Source of the DNA: Closterium sp. NIES-65
Taxonomy: Eukaryota; Streptophyta; Zygnematophyceae; Desmidiales; Closteriaceae
Assembly: GCA_948144175.1 (NCBI GenBank)
Contig: CANXME010000425.1
Span: 36,745 to 100,744, forward strand
Length of the DNA: 64,000 bases
Direction: 5' to 3'
Shown here: one piece after another, positions 31,033 through 43,328 of the stretch
Layout of the letters: the number at the start of each line of letters is the position of its first letter
How positions within the stretch are numbered: the first letter of the stretch is position 1
Made by a program: the position numbers and the translations under genes
The notes under the pieces: model-generated
The model's database searches: none
Told to the model about the DNA's origin: nothing
Seen by the model: the letters and a program-made list of their open reading frames with translations, nothing else

Positions 31033-32448
31033 ATGGCTACTCCTAGTGTCCTCGTTTTTTACGCCAAGGGTCGAGCCATTGACTTTGACGTCTGGTTAGA
31101 TGACCTCCAGCTGTTCTTACAGTGCGATAGGGCAGACGGTCTCTCCCTCTTTGACCTCACCTCTGGTGCCTCTCTTGCTCCTGCTGCTGATGCTGACGCC
31201 ACTGTTCGCTCACAGTGGGCCACGCGCGATGCTGCTGCACGTCTTGCTGTGCGTCGCCACCTCCCTACCTCTGAGCGTGCGCACTTTAGTCAGTACAAGA
31301 GTGCTCAGACCTTGTACGACGCTGTAGTTGCACGCTAATCCTCCCCTGCCACTGCTGCACTGAGCCGTCTCATGCTACCGTACCTCTTCCCTGACCTTGC
31401 TGCCTTTCCCACAGTCGCTGACCTCATTACGCACCTCCGCACTAGTGACACTCGCTACCGCGCTGCGCTTCCTGCTGACTTCTGCGCCAAGAACCCCCCT
31501 CCCATGTACATCACTCTCTACTACATAGTCACTCGTCTCCCTGACTCCCTTCGTGTAGTCAGGGACCACTTCCTCTCAGTCTGTCCCACCACTCTCACTG
31601 TAGACCTCCTCGAGAAGTCCCTCCTAGCGGCCGAGAAGAGCATAGTCACTGTAGGGGCCTCTCATGGTGACCCGCGCACCCCCATCTTTGAGGGGTGTTC
31701 CCCCTCCCCCCTTCTGCCCTCTGTTGCCTCTGCTGGTGCGGCCGACCTCCTTGGTCTTGAGTCGGTCGGTGCAGCGTCTGCCCCTAGTACGAGACGCCGC
31801 TCTGGCAAGGGCAAGGGGGGCAGGGGCGCTAGAGGAGCGAGTGGGGGCGGTGGAGGTGGAGGTGGAGGCGGCGGGGGGAGTGGGGGTGGTGGTGGGAGTG
31901 GAGGTGGGGGTGGAGGTGTCGGTGGCGGCAATGGAGGCGGAGGCGGCGGCGGCGGTGGCGGTGGGAGCAGAGGTGGCGGAGGTGGCGGCGGTGGAGGAGG
32001 CGGCGGAGGCGGCGGTAGTAGCGGAGGCGGCGGAGGCGGAGGAGGCGGCGGGGGTGGCGGTGGAGCTGGTCGCGGGTCTACACAGAGGAGTGGCTCCGGT
32101 GGTGGTCCGCGCCAGCAGCAGCAGCGCGGTCGTGAGACCCTGTCCCCACAGCAGCTCCGTGAGTGGTACACTGCACGCCAGCGGGGTGGGGGTTTTGGTC
32201 CGTGCACCTACGTACTGCGCACCGGCGACCGTGCGAGTGAGAAGTGTGGGGGTGCGCACCCCACCCAGCGCTGCTTTGGCCGCCTGACGGACGCGTGGTG
32301 TCACCAGTTCCCGGAGGCCACAGAGATCCCTCGCTGGGGCGAGCTGTCTAGGGCGGGTGTTGCCATCTATGATCTTGATTTTGATGCTATTTTGTCTGCC
32401 ATGTATGCTGTGTCCCGCCCGATCCAGGCATTGAGACTGCTGCTCTAG
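31033..32448 (+). pseudogene. Element I gag
   Basis: It starts at ATG 31033 (ATPSVLVFYAKGRAIDFDVWLDDLQLFLQC). A Tyr codon reads TAA at 31336-31338, splitting the N-terminus from the main frame (31339-32448). That frame has LSRLMLPYLFPDLAAF, ITHLRTSDTRYRAALP, YITLYYIVTRLPDSL, poly-glycine (about 31840-32070), QQQQRGRETLSPQQLREWY and the C-x13-C-x3-H-x4-C motif (about 32200-32275). A small deletion after MYAV (about 32412) shifts the frame before protease. Confidence 0.88.
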
Positions 32449-34071
32449 GTGCTGGTGTGGCTGCTGCCCTAGGTGCTTGCGAGGCTGCTGCTCTAGGTGC
32501 TAGTGCGTCTGCGTCCTCAGGTACTGGTGAGTCTGCGCTCTCAGGTACTACGTCGGCTTCGGCCGCCCTCACCTTCACCCTTGACTCTGGGGCTTCTCGC
32601 TCCTTCTTTCGTGACCGCACCACCCTCACGCCGGTTGCGGCGTCTCTGGCCAGTTGCGGTGTCTCTGGCTGACCCCTCTGGGGGTCCTGTCCTGTCTCAC
32701 TTCTCCACAATCCTCCCGTGTCCGGCGGCTCCCTCTGGCACCCTGTCTGGTCTCTACCTCCCCTCGTTCTCTACGAACCTGGTGAGTGGTGCTGCCCTAC
32801 AGGATGGGGGAGTACACCAGTTCACTCCTGCGCGTCAGCGGGTGACGCACTGCACAGAGGCTTGCACAGGCCGACACCTGGCTACGCTTACCCGTCAGCC
32901 AGGGTCGAGCCTGTACACATTGACCACTGCGTCTCCTCCATTTGCTGAGTCTTGTAGGGTAGTTGCGTCGGGTCAGGTGTTTGCTGCAACGTCCAGGTCT
33001 GGTCCTAAGTCTGCCCCCTGTTCGTGTCGTCTCCTATCTCACGAGACTCTCCTCTGGCACCACCGCCTTGGTCACCCCTCTCTGCTTCGGCTCAGAGGCA
33101 TGGCCTCCCGTCTTCTTGTTTCTGGTCTTCCCCGGTCCCTCCCTCCCCTTCCTCAGGGCCCTCGACCTACCCGTGTCCCCTGTGTCGAGGGGCGCCAGCG
33201 TGCTGCCCCTCACTCCTCCCAGTTTCCTCCGACAGAGGCCCCGCTGCAGACGCTTCACATGGACGTGTGGGGCCCAGCCCGCGTCCGGAGACAGGGTCAC
33301 GAGCGCTACTTCGTGCTCGTTGTTGACAACTACTCGCGTTACACTCCAGTTTTCCCCTTGCGCAGCAAGGGTGATGTCACTGAGGTGCTGATCGACTGGA
33401 TCCGCGCAGCTCGTCTCCAGCTCAGGCAGAGCTTTGGCTCGGACTTTCCTGTTCTGCGTCTGCACTCGGACAGAGGCGGAGAGTTCTCCTCTGGCCTTCT
33501 GAGAGCTTTCTGTCGCGCGCGAGGCATCCGTCAGACCTTCACGCTTCCGGACTCCCCGCAGCAAAATGGGATTGCTGAGCGCCGCATTGGCATGGTCATG
33601 GACGTCGCTCGTACGTCTATGATGCATGCGGCTGCCCCCCATTTTCTGTGGCCATTTGCGGTGAGGTACGCGGCGCATCAGATCAACCTCCACCCCAGGG
33701 TCTCCAGGCCGGAGACCTCCCTAGCCTTGCTGTGGACGGGGAAGATTGGCGATGCATCGGCGTTCCGGGTCTGGGGATCTCGGGCGTTTGTCCGCGACTT
33801 GTCTGCGGACAAGCTGTCCCCTCGTGCTGCTCCTTGCGTCTTCCTGGGGTTCCCCCCTGACGCGCCTGGGTGGCAGATCAACCACCCCACCTCTCGCCGT
33901 GTTCTGTCCTCCCAGGACGTCACGTTTGACGAGTCTGTTCCCTACTACCGCCTCATCCCCTACCGCACTCCGTCCCTCCCCCCACCCCCCCGCTCTTCCT
34001 TGTACCAGGTCCCCCCCCGGTTGACCCCCTCCCCCCTCAGGGTCCTGCCCCTTCAGGTGTGTCCCAAGTAG
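32449..34071 (+). pseudogene. Element I protease-integrase
   Basis: Protease LDSGASRSFFRDRTTL (about 32580-32625) is in a short frame; a partial duplication and frame change follow near 32640. From 32655 a long frame carries LADPSGGPVLSHF, HHRLGHP, CVEGR and integrase MDVWGP (first Asp, about 33262), VVDNYSRYT, LHSDRGGEFSS (second Asp, about 33468) and QQNGIAERRIG (Glu, about 33575), then FRVWGSRAF and CVFLGF. The zinc motif CVPC reads RVPC here. It ends in a frameshift at a C run near 33985-34015. Confidence 0.87.
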
Positions 34072-34345
34072 ACGCAGTCGAGCCTGTCGAGTTTATTGGT
34101 GACTGTGGTGCTGCTGAGGGTGCTGAGCCTGGGGGTGCTGAGACTGGGGGTGCTGAGCCTGGGGGTGCTGAGACTGGGGGTGCTGAGCCTGGGGGTGCTG
34201 GGCCTAGGGGTGCTGAGACTGGGGGTGCTGAGCCTGGGGGTGCTGAGCCTAAGGGTGCTACGCTTGGGGGTGCTGAGCCTGGGGGTGCTATGCCTGCGGG
34301 TGCTACGCCTAGAGGTTCTTCGGGTGCTTTGTCTCTGCGGGAGCC
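34072..34345 (+). repeat. Element I GAEPGG/GAETGG minisatellite linker
   Basis: About a dozen 15-bp units alternating GGTGCTGAGCCTGGG and GGTGCTGAGACTGGG encode GAEPG and GAETG (34118-34310), followed by ATPRGSS and REPLGEPQELREWFARRWW. Confidence 0.87.
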
Positions 34346-36579
34346 ACTCGGAGAGCCACAGGAGCTGCGCGAGTGGTTTGCCAGGCGCTGGTGGCGTGCT
34401 GCTCGAGCTGGAGGTTCTTTGACTACTGAAGGTGCTGCTGTCGCGGGTCCCGGAGGTGCTCGTACTGGGCGTACTGGAGCTGCTGGGCCTGCGAGTTCGA
34501 CTGGAGCTGGTGCTGCTGAGGGTGTTGGCGATGAGACTACTGCTGGAGGTCCCGCCGGGGGTGTTCTTGGAGCTGTTGGAGGTACTGGAGCTGGAGGTGC
34601 TGCTAGTGCTGGTGCTGCCGCTGAGGGTACTGTTGCTGTCCCTGCTGTGTCTGGAGTCACCGCGCGGCCTCGGCCGTACTTTGTTCCGCTCCTTCAGCAG
34701 GTTCTTGGTCTTCCACCTTCTACTGGTCCTCCTCCTCCCTTAGAGTGTCCACAACCTCTCCCGTCACAGTTGCAGTTACAGCCTGCCTCCCCTTTGCCTG
34801 CTCCTTCTCCCTATACTAGTCCTGCTGGAGGTCTTGCTGAGCGTCGTGAGCTTGCTTCTCGCCCTACGTCACCCGTCCGTGCTGCTCGCACTAGTGGTCG
34901 TGGTTCGCGTCAGCGTCCTCCTCCTGTCCCTGGCACGCACCGGATGTCTCTGCGTCCGTCCACTGCTCCTCTCCATGCCCCTTTGCCTTCTCCTCCTGAG
35001 TCGTCTCTTCCTGCTATTGCCGACCCAGAGTCGGACTCTCATCGTACTGCCAGTCCTACTGTCACGCGTCTCCTTGCTACTGTTGTCACTGGCCCTTCCT
35101 TTGAGTCCACTGCTGCGTCTGCCCTAGTTGCTGAGCTCGTCGACATTGCTGCTCGCTGTCGTCTAGACTACGCTGCTAGTCTTGTCGCTGAGTCAGAGTC
35201 TGTCTATCCTCCGTTCGTCGGAGGTGAGTGTGCTCTTAGCACGGACGTCCTTGAGGACAGGCAGGAGGAGTTCAAGTGTCTCGCAGCTGCTTCACCTCAT
35301 CTCGTGTCCGTACTGCTTACCCCTGAGGGAGACCCAGATGCACTTGACATCCCGACTCCGCGCTCTTACGCGGAGGCGATAGAGGGTCCCTACTCTTCTC
35401 AGTGGCGGGCAGCTATGGATGCAGAGATGGCTTCCTAGAAGTCCACAGGCACCTACGTTGACGCTGTCCCCCCTCCTGGGGCGAACATCGTCAGTGGCAT
35501 GTGGATCTTCAGGGTGAAGCGGTCGCCGGGTTCTCCGCCTGTCTTCAAGGCGCGTTACGTGGCTCGTGGCTTCATTCAGCGACAGGGAGTTGTCTACTTT
35601 CAGACCTTCTCCCCCACCCCGAAGATGACCACTCTTCGCGTACTGCTGCACGTTGCTGCTCACCGTGACTATGAGCTGCACTCTCTCGAGTTCAGCACTG
35701 CTTTCTTGCAGGGCAGCCTGCACGAGGAGATCTGGCTGCGCCGCCCACCTGGCTTCACTGGGTCTTTCCCTCCTGGTACCTAGTGGAGTCTCCGGCGTCC
35801 AGTCTACGGTCTCCGCCAGGCGCCACGTGAGTGGCACGACACACTGAGGACTACGCTTGCGGCTCTTGGGTTTGCTCCTTCTACTGCCGACCCGTCGTTG
35901 TTTCTGCGCACCGACACCTCTCTGCCGCCGTTCTACATCCTCGTGTACGTCGACAACTTGGTCTTTGCCACAGCTGACACTGCTGGACTCGCCTACGTGA
36001 AGTCCGAGCTGCAGAAGAGAAACACGTGCACAGACCCGGGTGAACTGCGCAGCTACCTTGGCTTGCAGATCACCCGGGACAGAGCACGCCGCACCATTAC
36101 CCTGACTCAGTCACACATGGTGCAGCAGGTCCTTCAGCGCTTCGGCTTCACGTACTCCTCGCCTCAGGCCACTCCTCTACCTACTCGCCACTCGCTCTCA
36201 GCTCTGCCTTCGGATGAGTCCGTAGAGTCGAGTGGCCCGTACCCAGAGCTTGTTGGCTGCCTCATGTACCTAATGACCTGCACTCGACCTGACCTTGCAT
36301 ACCCTCTTAGCATTCTTGCATGCTATGTTGCTCCTGGGAGACACCGACCAGAGCACATGGCTGCAGCGAAGAGGGTGTTGCGCTACTTGTGCAGTACATC
36401 GGGCATGGGGCTAGTGCTTGGAGGGTGGAGTCCAGTGGTCCTCGCTGGGCACGCGGACGCTTCTTGGGCTGACGACCAGGCTACGCAGCGGTCGTCACAG
36501 GGTTACACCTTCAGCCTTGGTTCCGGCTCTGTTTCGTGGCGGGCTACTCTCTCGTCTTCTGTTCTCGGCTCTAGTTGTG
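34346..36579 (+). pseudogene. Element I reverse transcriptase and RNase H, 5' part
   Basis: The frame is open from the linker to TAG at 35436-35438 (TGG-to-TAG in ASWKST), then RT continues with a second stop at 35779-35783 (CAG-to-TAG in GTQWSL). Motif A reads SLEFSTAFLQGS: the catalytic Asp is Glu. The polymerase box reads YVDNLVFA: a catalytic Asp is Asn (about 35950). RNase H starts ADASWADDQ and breaks off at SSCEA where J inserted (duplication AGGCT 36580-36584). RT is therefore inactive by three independent lesions. Confidence 0.9.
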
Positions 36580-36584
36580 AGGCT

Positions 36585-37604
36585 TGTTATAGTCAAGAGT
36601 CCACTTAGAGGTCGCGGATGCCCATGAAACCGCCTAAGCAGAATCTGACGTCTTCAAACCGCCTCTGTTCAAAACGCCGTCACAATCAGCTCCAGAAACA
36701 TACGAGGCTGAAACTTGGACAGCTGTTAGCCTTTGGTTTCTGCTTTCCAACGGTATATTGTTTGCTACTATCAGAGGTGTGTGCAGTACGCAGTGAATGA
36801 AAACGTAAGCTCGGCTGAAAAAACGTGTAGTTTCATTGATGCAAGGAAGAGATGAGTACAAACATTGCCTAGGGGACTCATAAGGGGTTGGGTCATCCTG
36901 GGAACTCAGAGAAGGTTGAGTCCTAGGGGAGAAAGGCTAGAGAAGGATGGGAAACGTCCTAGCTAGGTCAGCAAAGCCAACCACACTTGGATGTTCAGAG
37001 CTGTACTCAAGGCTACCAATAGTGAGTCAAGCCAACATGAGTTAGCCTATCTTCCCACTTGCACCCTCTTGCAAGCTGCTTCCAGGAAGACCATACTTCT
37101 CATAAAGAGGGTGGTAGAGTCCCACTTGACCACCTGTAATTCTTGTCTCATTCTCTGCCCCTGCACCATTTGCATGACAACAATGAAAGGGTGGCAAGGG
37201 AAATGCTGCCAACAGTGTACCATGACTACGGAACAGTGACTTTCGACATCTGTCACGCAATGCTCCGATGTTGGATCGTTCTGAAACTTGGTGACCACCT
37301 GCACAGCAAGGCAAAAGACTGCCAGACCGAATTTCAGACCAATCAAATCTCGGTAGACGAGTCAGCAGCCGAAATGGTGAACTCGGGTGTTACCAAAAAA
37401 GAAGTAACACACACTTCCGGGATGCCATAAGTCTTGAAACATAAAATGTTGTCATGCCTTGGTAACTGCTTTAAAAACTCTGAAACTTTGAGGGCTTGAT
37501 GAACACATGATGAACATCCTCCCCACAAAATTCCAGAAGCTGAGCAGGCTTGTAGGCCGAATGGGAGTGCGATGACCGTGCCACTGTAATGTGTTGGCAC
37601 AACA
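36585..37604 (-). repeat. Element J 3' LTR
   Basis: 1020 bp, TGTTGTGCC...TATAACA in element orientation. It is preceded by the polypurine tract GATGAGGGGGAGTT (plus about 37605-37620). Confidence 0.95.
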
Positions 37605-37661
37605 AACTCCCCCTCATCGTGCTCTCATTCATCCCTTAGCTGCTCCCTGAAGCTGCCTCCC

Positions 37662-39353
37662 TTAGTTGAAGGACATGCCACACAAGGTGGCGCAGGTCCA
37701 ATGCTGATGCTCTGCAAGCCGCTTCGTCAAAAAGTCTGCAGGTTGCTTGGTAGTGTTGATGTAGTGCAAGGAGACCGTGCCCTTCTTCACCTCCTTCCTC
37801 ACCCAATGCCATTTGATATGCATGTGCTTGTTCAGCCCATGGAGAACAGCATTGCGAGCCATTGCAATTGCTCCCTGGCTGTCACAAAACACAGGTGTAG
37901 GACCCTCTTGCTCCTGCCCCAACTCCTCAAGCAACCTCCTCATCCAAACCACCTCTTTCACCCCATGAAACAACGCCATGTACTCGCTCTCCGTTGATGA
38001 GTGAGCTATCTCCCCTTGCTTCTTAGACTTCCAGCTCACTGGACTCCCTCCAACACAGCATACATAGCCACCATGGGATGTTGCATCACTGATGTCACTT
38101 GCCCAGGTAGCATCGGTGAAGCACGAGAGGTACAAGTGTCCACGCCTTGCAGGTGCACCGGTCTTCCTGCTCACCTCCTCCACTCCCTTTTGCTTCAGCT
38201 GCCCATGCACTGAATATTGCAGCCCCACCCTTGAGGTTGCCATGCAGTACCTCACCAGCCTCTCTGCTGCATCAAGGTGCTCTTGAAGGGGCCTAGACAC
38301 CACACGAGCCAGCTGCGAAACCGCAAATGAAATATCGGGGCGAGTGTTGACCGAAGCATACATCAAGCTCCCCACCATTGACTGGAACCGACGCTGCAAC
38401 TCGGGCTCCAACACCTCACCCTCCTCTTCATCAAGGTGTAGCTGAAACCCTGAGGGTAGAGGTGTCTTCACACTCCTCCCTTCCTCCAGCCCATACCTCT
38501 CCCCCATGGCTGCAAGGTACTTGTGTTGGTGAAGCCTCAACCATCCCTTCACCTCGTCCCGCTCCACATGAAGACCAAGGTAATACCCCACTGGTCCAAG
38601 GGCCTTGCATTGAAAGGTCTCCTTCAGCTTCCCTTGCACCTCCTTGATCCTCTCCAGGGATGGAGAGAAGAGGAGAATGTCATCGACGTAGACAAGAAGA
38701 AACACCTTCTCCTCCTTCCCCTCGGTCATGAAGAGACTCTCGTCGCACCCGCTGACCTTGAAGCCAAGAGCCTCCAAAGCCTCCATCAGCCTTGCATACG
38801 AGCACCTTGGAGCTTGTTTGAGGCCATAGAGGGCCTTGTTGAGCCTGCAAACACGTCCGCTTCCATCGTCATACCCCTCTGGTTGCTTCATGTAGATCTC
38901 CTCATCTACCACGCCATAGAGGAAAGCCGTCTTCACATCCATTTGCTCCACCTTCCAACCACAAACGGCAGCGGCTGCTAGCAACACCCGGAGCGTAGGA
39001 GCCTCGGCAACAGGAGCAAACACCTCCTTGAATTCAACCCCCTCCCTTTGCTGGAAGCCCTTGATCACAAGTCTTGTTTTGCGCCTCTCCAACTTCCCCT
39101 CCGCATCGGTCTTCATACGCAATATCCACGTGCAATCCAATGCCTTTCTTCCCGGGGGCAGATCTGTGAGGGTCCATGTTCCATTCTCCATGAGGCTCTG
39201 AAACTCATCCTCCCTTGAAGCCAACCAAGCCTTTCGATCATCTCCAGCAAGTGCTTCCTCCATTGAAGCCGGTTCATGAGGTAAGTTGATACCGAAGCAA
39301 CAAATCTGCTCCATCTCTCCCTCGGCTCCCCTCTCCTCATCATCTTCCTCCCC
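37662..39353 (-). pseudogene. Element J reverse transcriptase-RNase H
   Basis: An open frame of 550 codons (37662-39314) plus a short upstream part to a TAG at 39354-39356. RT starts ALAGDDRKAWLASREDEFQSLMENGTW, has TCTWILRMKTDAEGKLERRKTRLVIKGFQQ, motif A MDVKTAFLYGVVDEEIYM and YVDDILLF (about 38680-38691), then YYLGLHVERDE. RNase H shows FTDATWASD, SSTESEYMAL, FCDSQGAI and NKHMHIKWHWVRKEV, QPADFLTKRL. All motifs and acidic residues look intact, so this protein segment could be functional if expressed. Confidence 0.92.
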
Positions 39354-39356
39354 CTA

Positions 39357-41707
39357 GATCAGCAATGCCTTAGGACCCCCAAGCCTTTCATACTTGAGGA
39401 AATCCCTTGGGTGAGCAGCTCTCTTGGGCCTCTCCTTGGCTGCACCTTCCTTAGCTCCACCGCGGACAGCACCACGCTTCCCTTGGGTTGTCCGCCTTGG
39501 TGGAAGTGAAGGGGATGATGTTGGCTGCTGCACCTCCTCCCCGGCATCACCTCTCTCAGCTACAGGGGCCTCCTCTTGCTGCAACACTCCTTCCACCTCT
39601 GTTGCTTCCCCTTCAGCACCTCCCAAGTCATGCGACACCTCCGTTACCTCTGAAGATGAAGACAACTCGATGGGAATGAGGAGTGGGTCATTCTTTCCCA
39701 CCTCTATTCCGAGCGGAATGGTGACCTTGCTCCTCCCTCGCTCCAACCACTCCTTGAACATGAGCCCCTCCATGAACTTGGCGTCTCTGGTGGTGAAGAT
39801 GGTGTTGGCTTTTGGGTCCCACATGAGCCACCCCTTGCTCCCTTGTGCAAGTCCCAAATGAACAGCCCACACCGCCGCCGCTTGAAGCTTGTGACGCTTC
39901 TCCTTAGGAATGTGCACGAGTCCCATGCACCCAAAGACTCGAAGCATATCCACCAGAGGCTTCTTGCCTCTCCATTTCTCCATAGGGACCCAATGCTGCC
40001 TCCCACATGAGTCAATACTCGGTTCTTGATGACGGTGGCATGGCGAATAGCGAGGGGCCAGAACCGTAAGGGTAGACCCGAGTCTACCAACATCGTTCTC
40101 CCGCCCTCCAAGATGGTCCGGTTCGCTCTCTCTGCCACGCCATTGGATTGAGGGGTGTAGGCCGTGGTGAGCTGCTGCTTGATGTCGTGCCGCTTCAGCC
40201 AGCTCCGGAACTCCGCTCCCAATAACTCCCCACCACGGTCGCTACGAATCGCCTTCACCCGCTTGCCGCTCTCTCGCTCCACCATGGGCAGCCACTCTTC
40301 AATGATGACCCTTGCAGCATCACTCTTCTTTGCAAGTGGAAAGGACCAGGTGAGCCTTGTGTTGTCATCCACCATGGTCATAGAATACAGGGCCCCACCA
40401 TCTCCCTTCACCTTCATGGGTCCCACGAGATCCACATGCAGGAGCTCCACCGGGTCACTCGACTTCCCCTCCACGGAATGGAAGGGAAACCGTGAAAACT
40501 TGCTGGTCAAGCAAGTCTCACAAGATCCCACCTCCTTGGGCTCCCCCTTTATCCTCAGCCCCTGGACTCTTTCCTCCTTAAATAGCTGCTGCAACTGAGG
40601 TAGCGCCACGTGGCCAAAGCGACGGTGTGCGGTGAGCCAATCCGTCTCACCCGTGCTAGGAGTTACACTTGGAAGCGCAGCCCCTCCATACCCAAGGAGC
40701 CCACCATCACTGTCATCACCACCCCCTCCGTTGTCCACGTGGTTAACACGCCCTCCTCTCACATCTCCAGCAGCCAAGCGTGCAGCCGCCTCCTTCCATG
40801 GCAGCACCGGTATCTCCCACATGGACCGGTGCATATCCTTGCTACCTCGGAGGTCCCACAATACGCGCCCATCTAGAGTTGCCTTGAAAACCTTTGTGCC
40901 CAACATCTCCATCTTCATCCCTGCCTCACTCAGGGCCTTGGTAGAGAGTAGGTTGGCACACAATCCAGGAACAAGGAGAACACGCTTCAGCCCCACAAGC
41001 CTCCCATCCGCACCCATGAACATGGCTCTCCCCTCGCCACGCACGGGTACAACTTGGCCGGTGGCTGAAACGACGGTGGCTGCCTTTGATGGCCTAACTT
41101 CATCCAGTATATCCTCTCGGTTGGTCGTGGTCATGAAGGCTCCCGTGTCGATGACCCAATGGGAGGAGCGGTGAAGAGCAATCTTGCTGGCCGGCACAAC
41201 CATGTCCTCAGGGCACGCCTCCCCTACATGGTAGAACATGCCGCCGTATCCACCAGCACCTCCATCGCCCTCCTCACTGCCCATGCCTTCTCCCATAGCT
41301 CCATGAACACCATTGGAGCCCTCAATTGATGGCTGACCAGGCCTCCAACCGTCAGGTAGCTTACGGCGCTTAAACCATGGGTGCCCTTCCACATGGCAAT
41401 ACCAACACTTGCCGCCACACCGCTTGCCTCCCTTGTTGCCACGCTTCCCTCCCGAATTCTGCTCCCCTCCAGAGCCTTCCTTGGCCTTCCTTTTCTTGCT
41501 GCCACGCCCCTTGAAGCCCTTCATGCCATAGGCAGAGCCTCCACCTTCACCGACAGCGGCAGTCAGCTCCTTCCTCCGAAACTCCTCTTGAAGAACTTGT
41601 GCGCGAATCCACTCAAGGGACCACGAGTCCTTCATCCCATTGAGGTTGACCACTAAGGGCCCCCACGACTCCGGCAGCAGGGAGAGAGCCTTGTAGCACT
41701 TAATTTT
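39357..41707 (-). pseudogene. Element J gag C-terminus, protease and integrase
   Basis: After the gag TAG the frame resumes KIKCYKALSLLPESW, then a basic Gly/Lys-rich region and a zinc knuckle CWYCHVEGHPWFK whose last Cys is Arg. Protease is WVIDTGAFMTT (about 41135-41165). Integrase has AHRRFGHVALPQL and CETC (zinc part), LLHVDLVGPMKV (first Asp), IRSDRGGELLGAEF (second Asp) and QSNGVAERANRTI (Glu). A single frameshift in THVGG (about 39985-40010) separates it from MEKWRGKKPLVDMLRVFGCMG and the acidic integrase tail, which ends at TAG 39354-39356. Confidence 0.9.
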
Positions 41708-42268
41708 CTAAGGGTAGTCCACACCAGCAGCGGAGAGCTTCACATAGAGGTCCCGGAGTTGATCGAACGCTCCTTGTACGGCATCACCCTCGTTGATCTT
41801 CACCGCATGGAGTTGTCGCTCGAGCACCACCACCATAGCTTCGCTGCTGGGGGCATGGACATCCTTCAAAATCTTCCATGCCTTAGGACCACACTCAACT
41901 TCCTTGTTGAGATGCTTGATGTGGTGCAGCTGGTTGGATGAGAGGCATTGGGAGAGAAGAAAGAATCCATCCTTGGACCGGCGATCCCATTCCTTGGTCG
42001 CTCCTTCGCTCGCAGGCCTCTTGAATTCTCCATCCATCACTTCAAGCAGCCCATAATGGTTGAAGAGAAGCTCCATCCTGAAGCTCCATGATGCCCAATC
42101 CTCCCCAGAGAACTTCTCCAGGTTGAATGCCTTCACATCATCCTTAGCTGATGTTGAAACGGAAGCCATTGGTGCAGATCCGCCTGCAACGCCTCTTCCC
42201 GCTTCCCCAGCGCGTCTCACGCCACCACTGCCACTAGGACCAGCTGGAGCAGAACCTTCAGCCTCCAT
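41708..42268 (-). pseudogene. Element J gag, N-terminal part
   Basis: Chosen start: ATG at 42268 (MEAEGSAPAGPSG), the first after the primer-binding site that follows the LTR. A Gly/Ala-rich head leads to NLEKFSGEDWASWSFRMELLFNHYGLLEVMDGE, the usual copia UBN2-type gag core, with AWKILKDVHAPSSEAMVVVLERQLHAVKI and LRDLYVKLSAAGVDYP. It ends in TAG (41708-41710) although the same frame continues with typical gag sequence. Ribosomal read-through is possible but unsupported; a simple nonsense mutation is more likely. Confidence 0.88.
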
Positions 42269-42307
42269 ATTCACCCACGAACAGAGTATAACGGCTCTGA
42301 TACCACT

Positions 42308-43328
42308 TGTTATAGTCAAGAGTCCACTTAGAGGTCGCGGATGCCCATGAAACCGCCTAAGCAGAATCTGACGTCTTCAAACCGCCTCTGTTCAAAACGC
42401 CGTCACAATCAGCTCTAGAAACATACGAGGCTGAACCTTGGACAGCGGTTAGCCTTTGGTGTCTGCTTTCCAACGGTATATTATTTGCTACTATCAGAGG
42501 TGTGTGCAGTACGCAGTGAATGAAAACGTAAGCTCGGCTGAAAAAAACGTGTAGTTTCATTGATGCAAGGAAGAGATGAGTACGAACATTGCCTAGGGGA
42601 CTCATAAGGGGTTGGGTCATCCTGGGAACTCAGAGAAGGTTGAGTCCTAGGGGAGAAAGGCTAGAGAAGGATGGGAAACGTCCTAGCTAGGTCAGCAAAG
42701 CCAACCACTCTTGGATGTTCAGAGCTGTACTCAAGGCTACCAATAGTGAGTCAAGCCAACATGAGTCAGCTTGTCTTCCCACTTGCACCCTCTTGCAAGC
42801 TGCTTCCAGGAAGACCATACTTCTCATAAAGAGGGTGGTAGAGTCCCACTTGACCACCTGTAATTCTTGTCTCATTCTCTGTCCCTGCACCATTTGCATG
42901 ACAACAGTGAAAGGGTGGCAAGGGAAATGCTGCCAACAGTGTACCATGACTACGGAACAGTGACTTTCGACATCTGTCACGCAATGCTCCGATGTTGGAT
43001 CGTTCTGAAACTTGGTGACCACCTGCACAGCAAGGCAAAAGACTGCCAGACCGAATTTCAGACCAATCAAATCTCGGTAGACGAGTCAGCAGCCGAAATG
43101 GTGAACTCGGGTGTTACCAAAAAAGAAGTAACACACACTTCCGGGATGCCATAAGTCTTGAAACATAAAATGTTGTCATGCCTTGGTAACTGCTTCAAAA
43201 ACTCTGAACCTTTGAGGGCTTGATGAAAACATGATGAACATCCTCCCCACAAAATTCCAGAAGCTGAGCAGGCTTGTAGGCCGAATGGGAGTGCGATGAC
43301 CGTGCCACTGTAATGTGTTGGCACAACA
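42308..43328 (-). repeat. Element J 5' LTR
   Basis: 1021 bp with TGTT...AACA ends, followed in element orientation by AG and the primer-binding site TGGTATCAGAGCC. Flanked on the right by AGGCT. Confidence 0.95.

Larger units (their letters stand above)
36585..43328 (-). mobile_element. Element J: copia retrotransposon with 1-kb LTRs nested in I
   Basis: A minus-strand element of 6744 bp with 5' LTR 42308-43328 and 3' LTR 36585-37604 (about 16 differences by eye, roughly 98.4% identity), flanked by a perfect duplication AGGCT (36580-36584 and 43329-43333) inside I's RNase H. Primer-binding site TGGTATCAGAGCC (42292-42304 region) matches initiator tRNA-Met. Domain order is gag, protease, integrase, RT, RNase H. 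It belongs to a different copia lineage with moderate GC and no poly-glycine. Two TAG stops and one frameshift interrupt it. Confidence 0.96.

Noticed and set aside
37047..37346. Small open frames inside the J LTRs (both copies, about 82-127 codons)
   Set aside because: They are within LTR sequence, overlap each other on both strands and have no recognised domain; presence in both LTRs only reflects duplication of the LTR.
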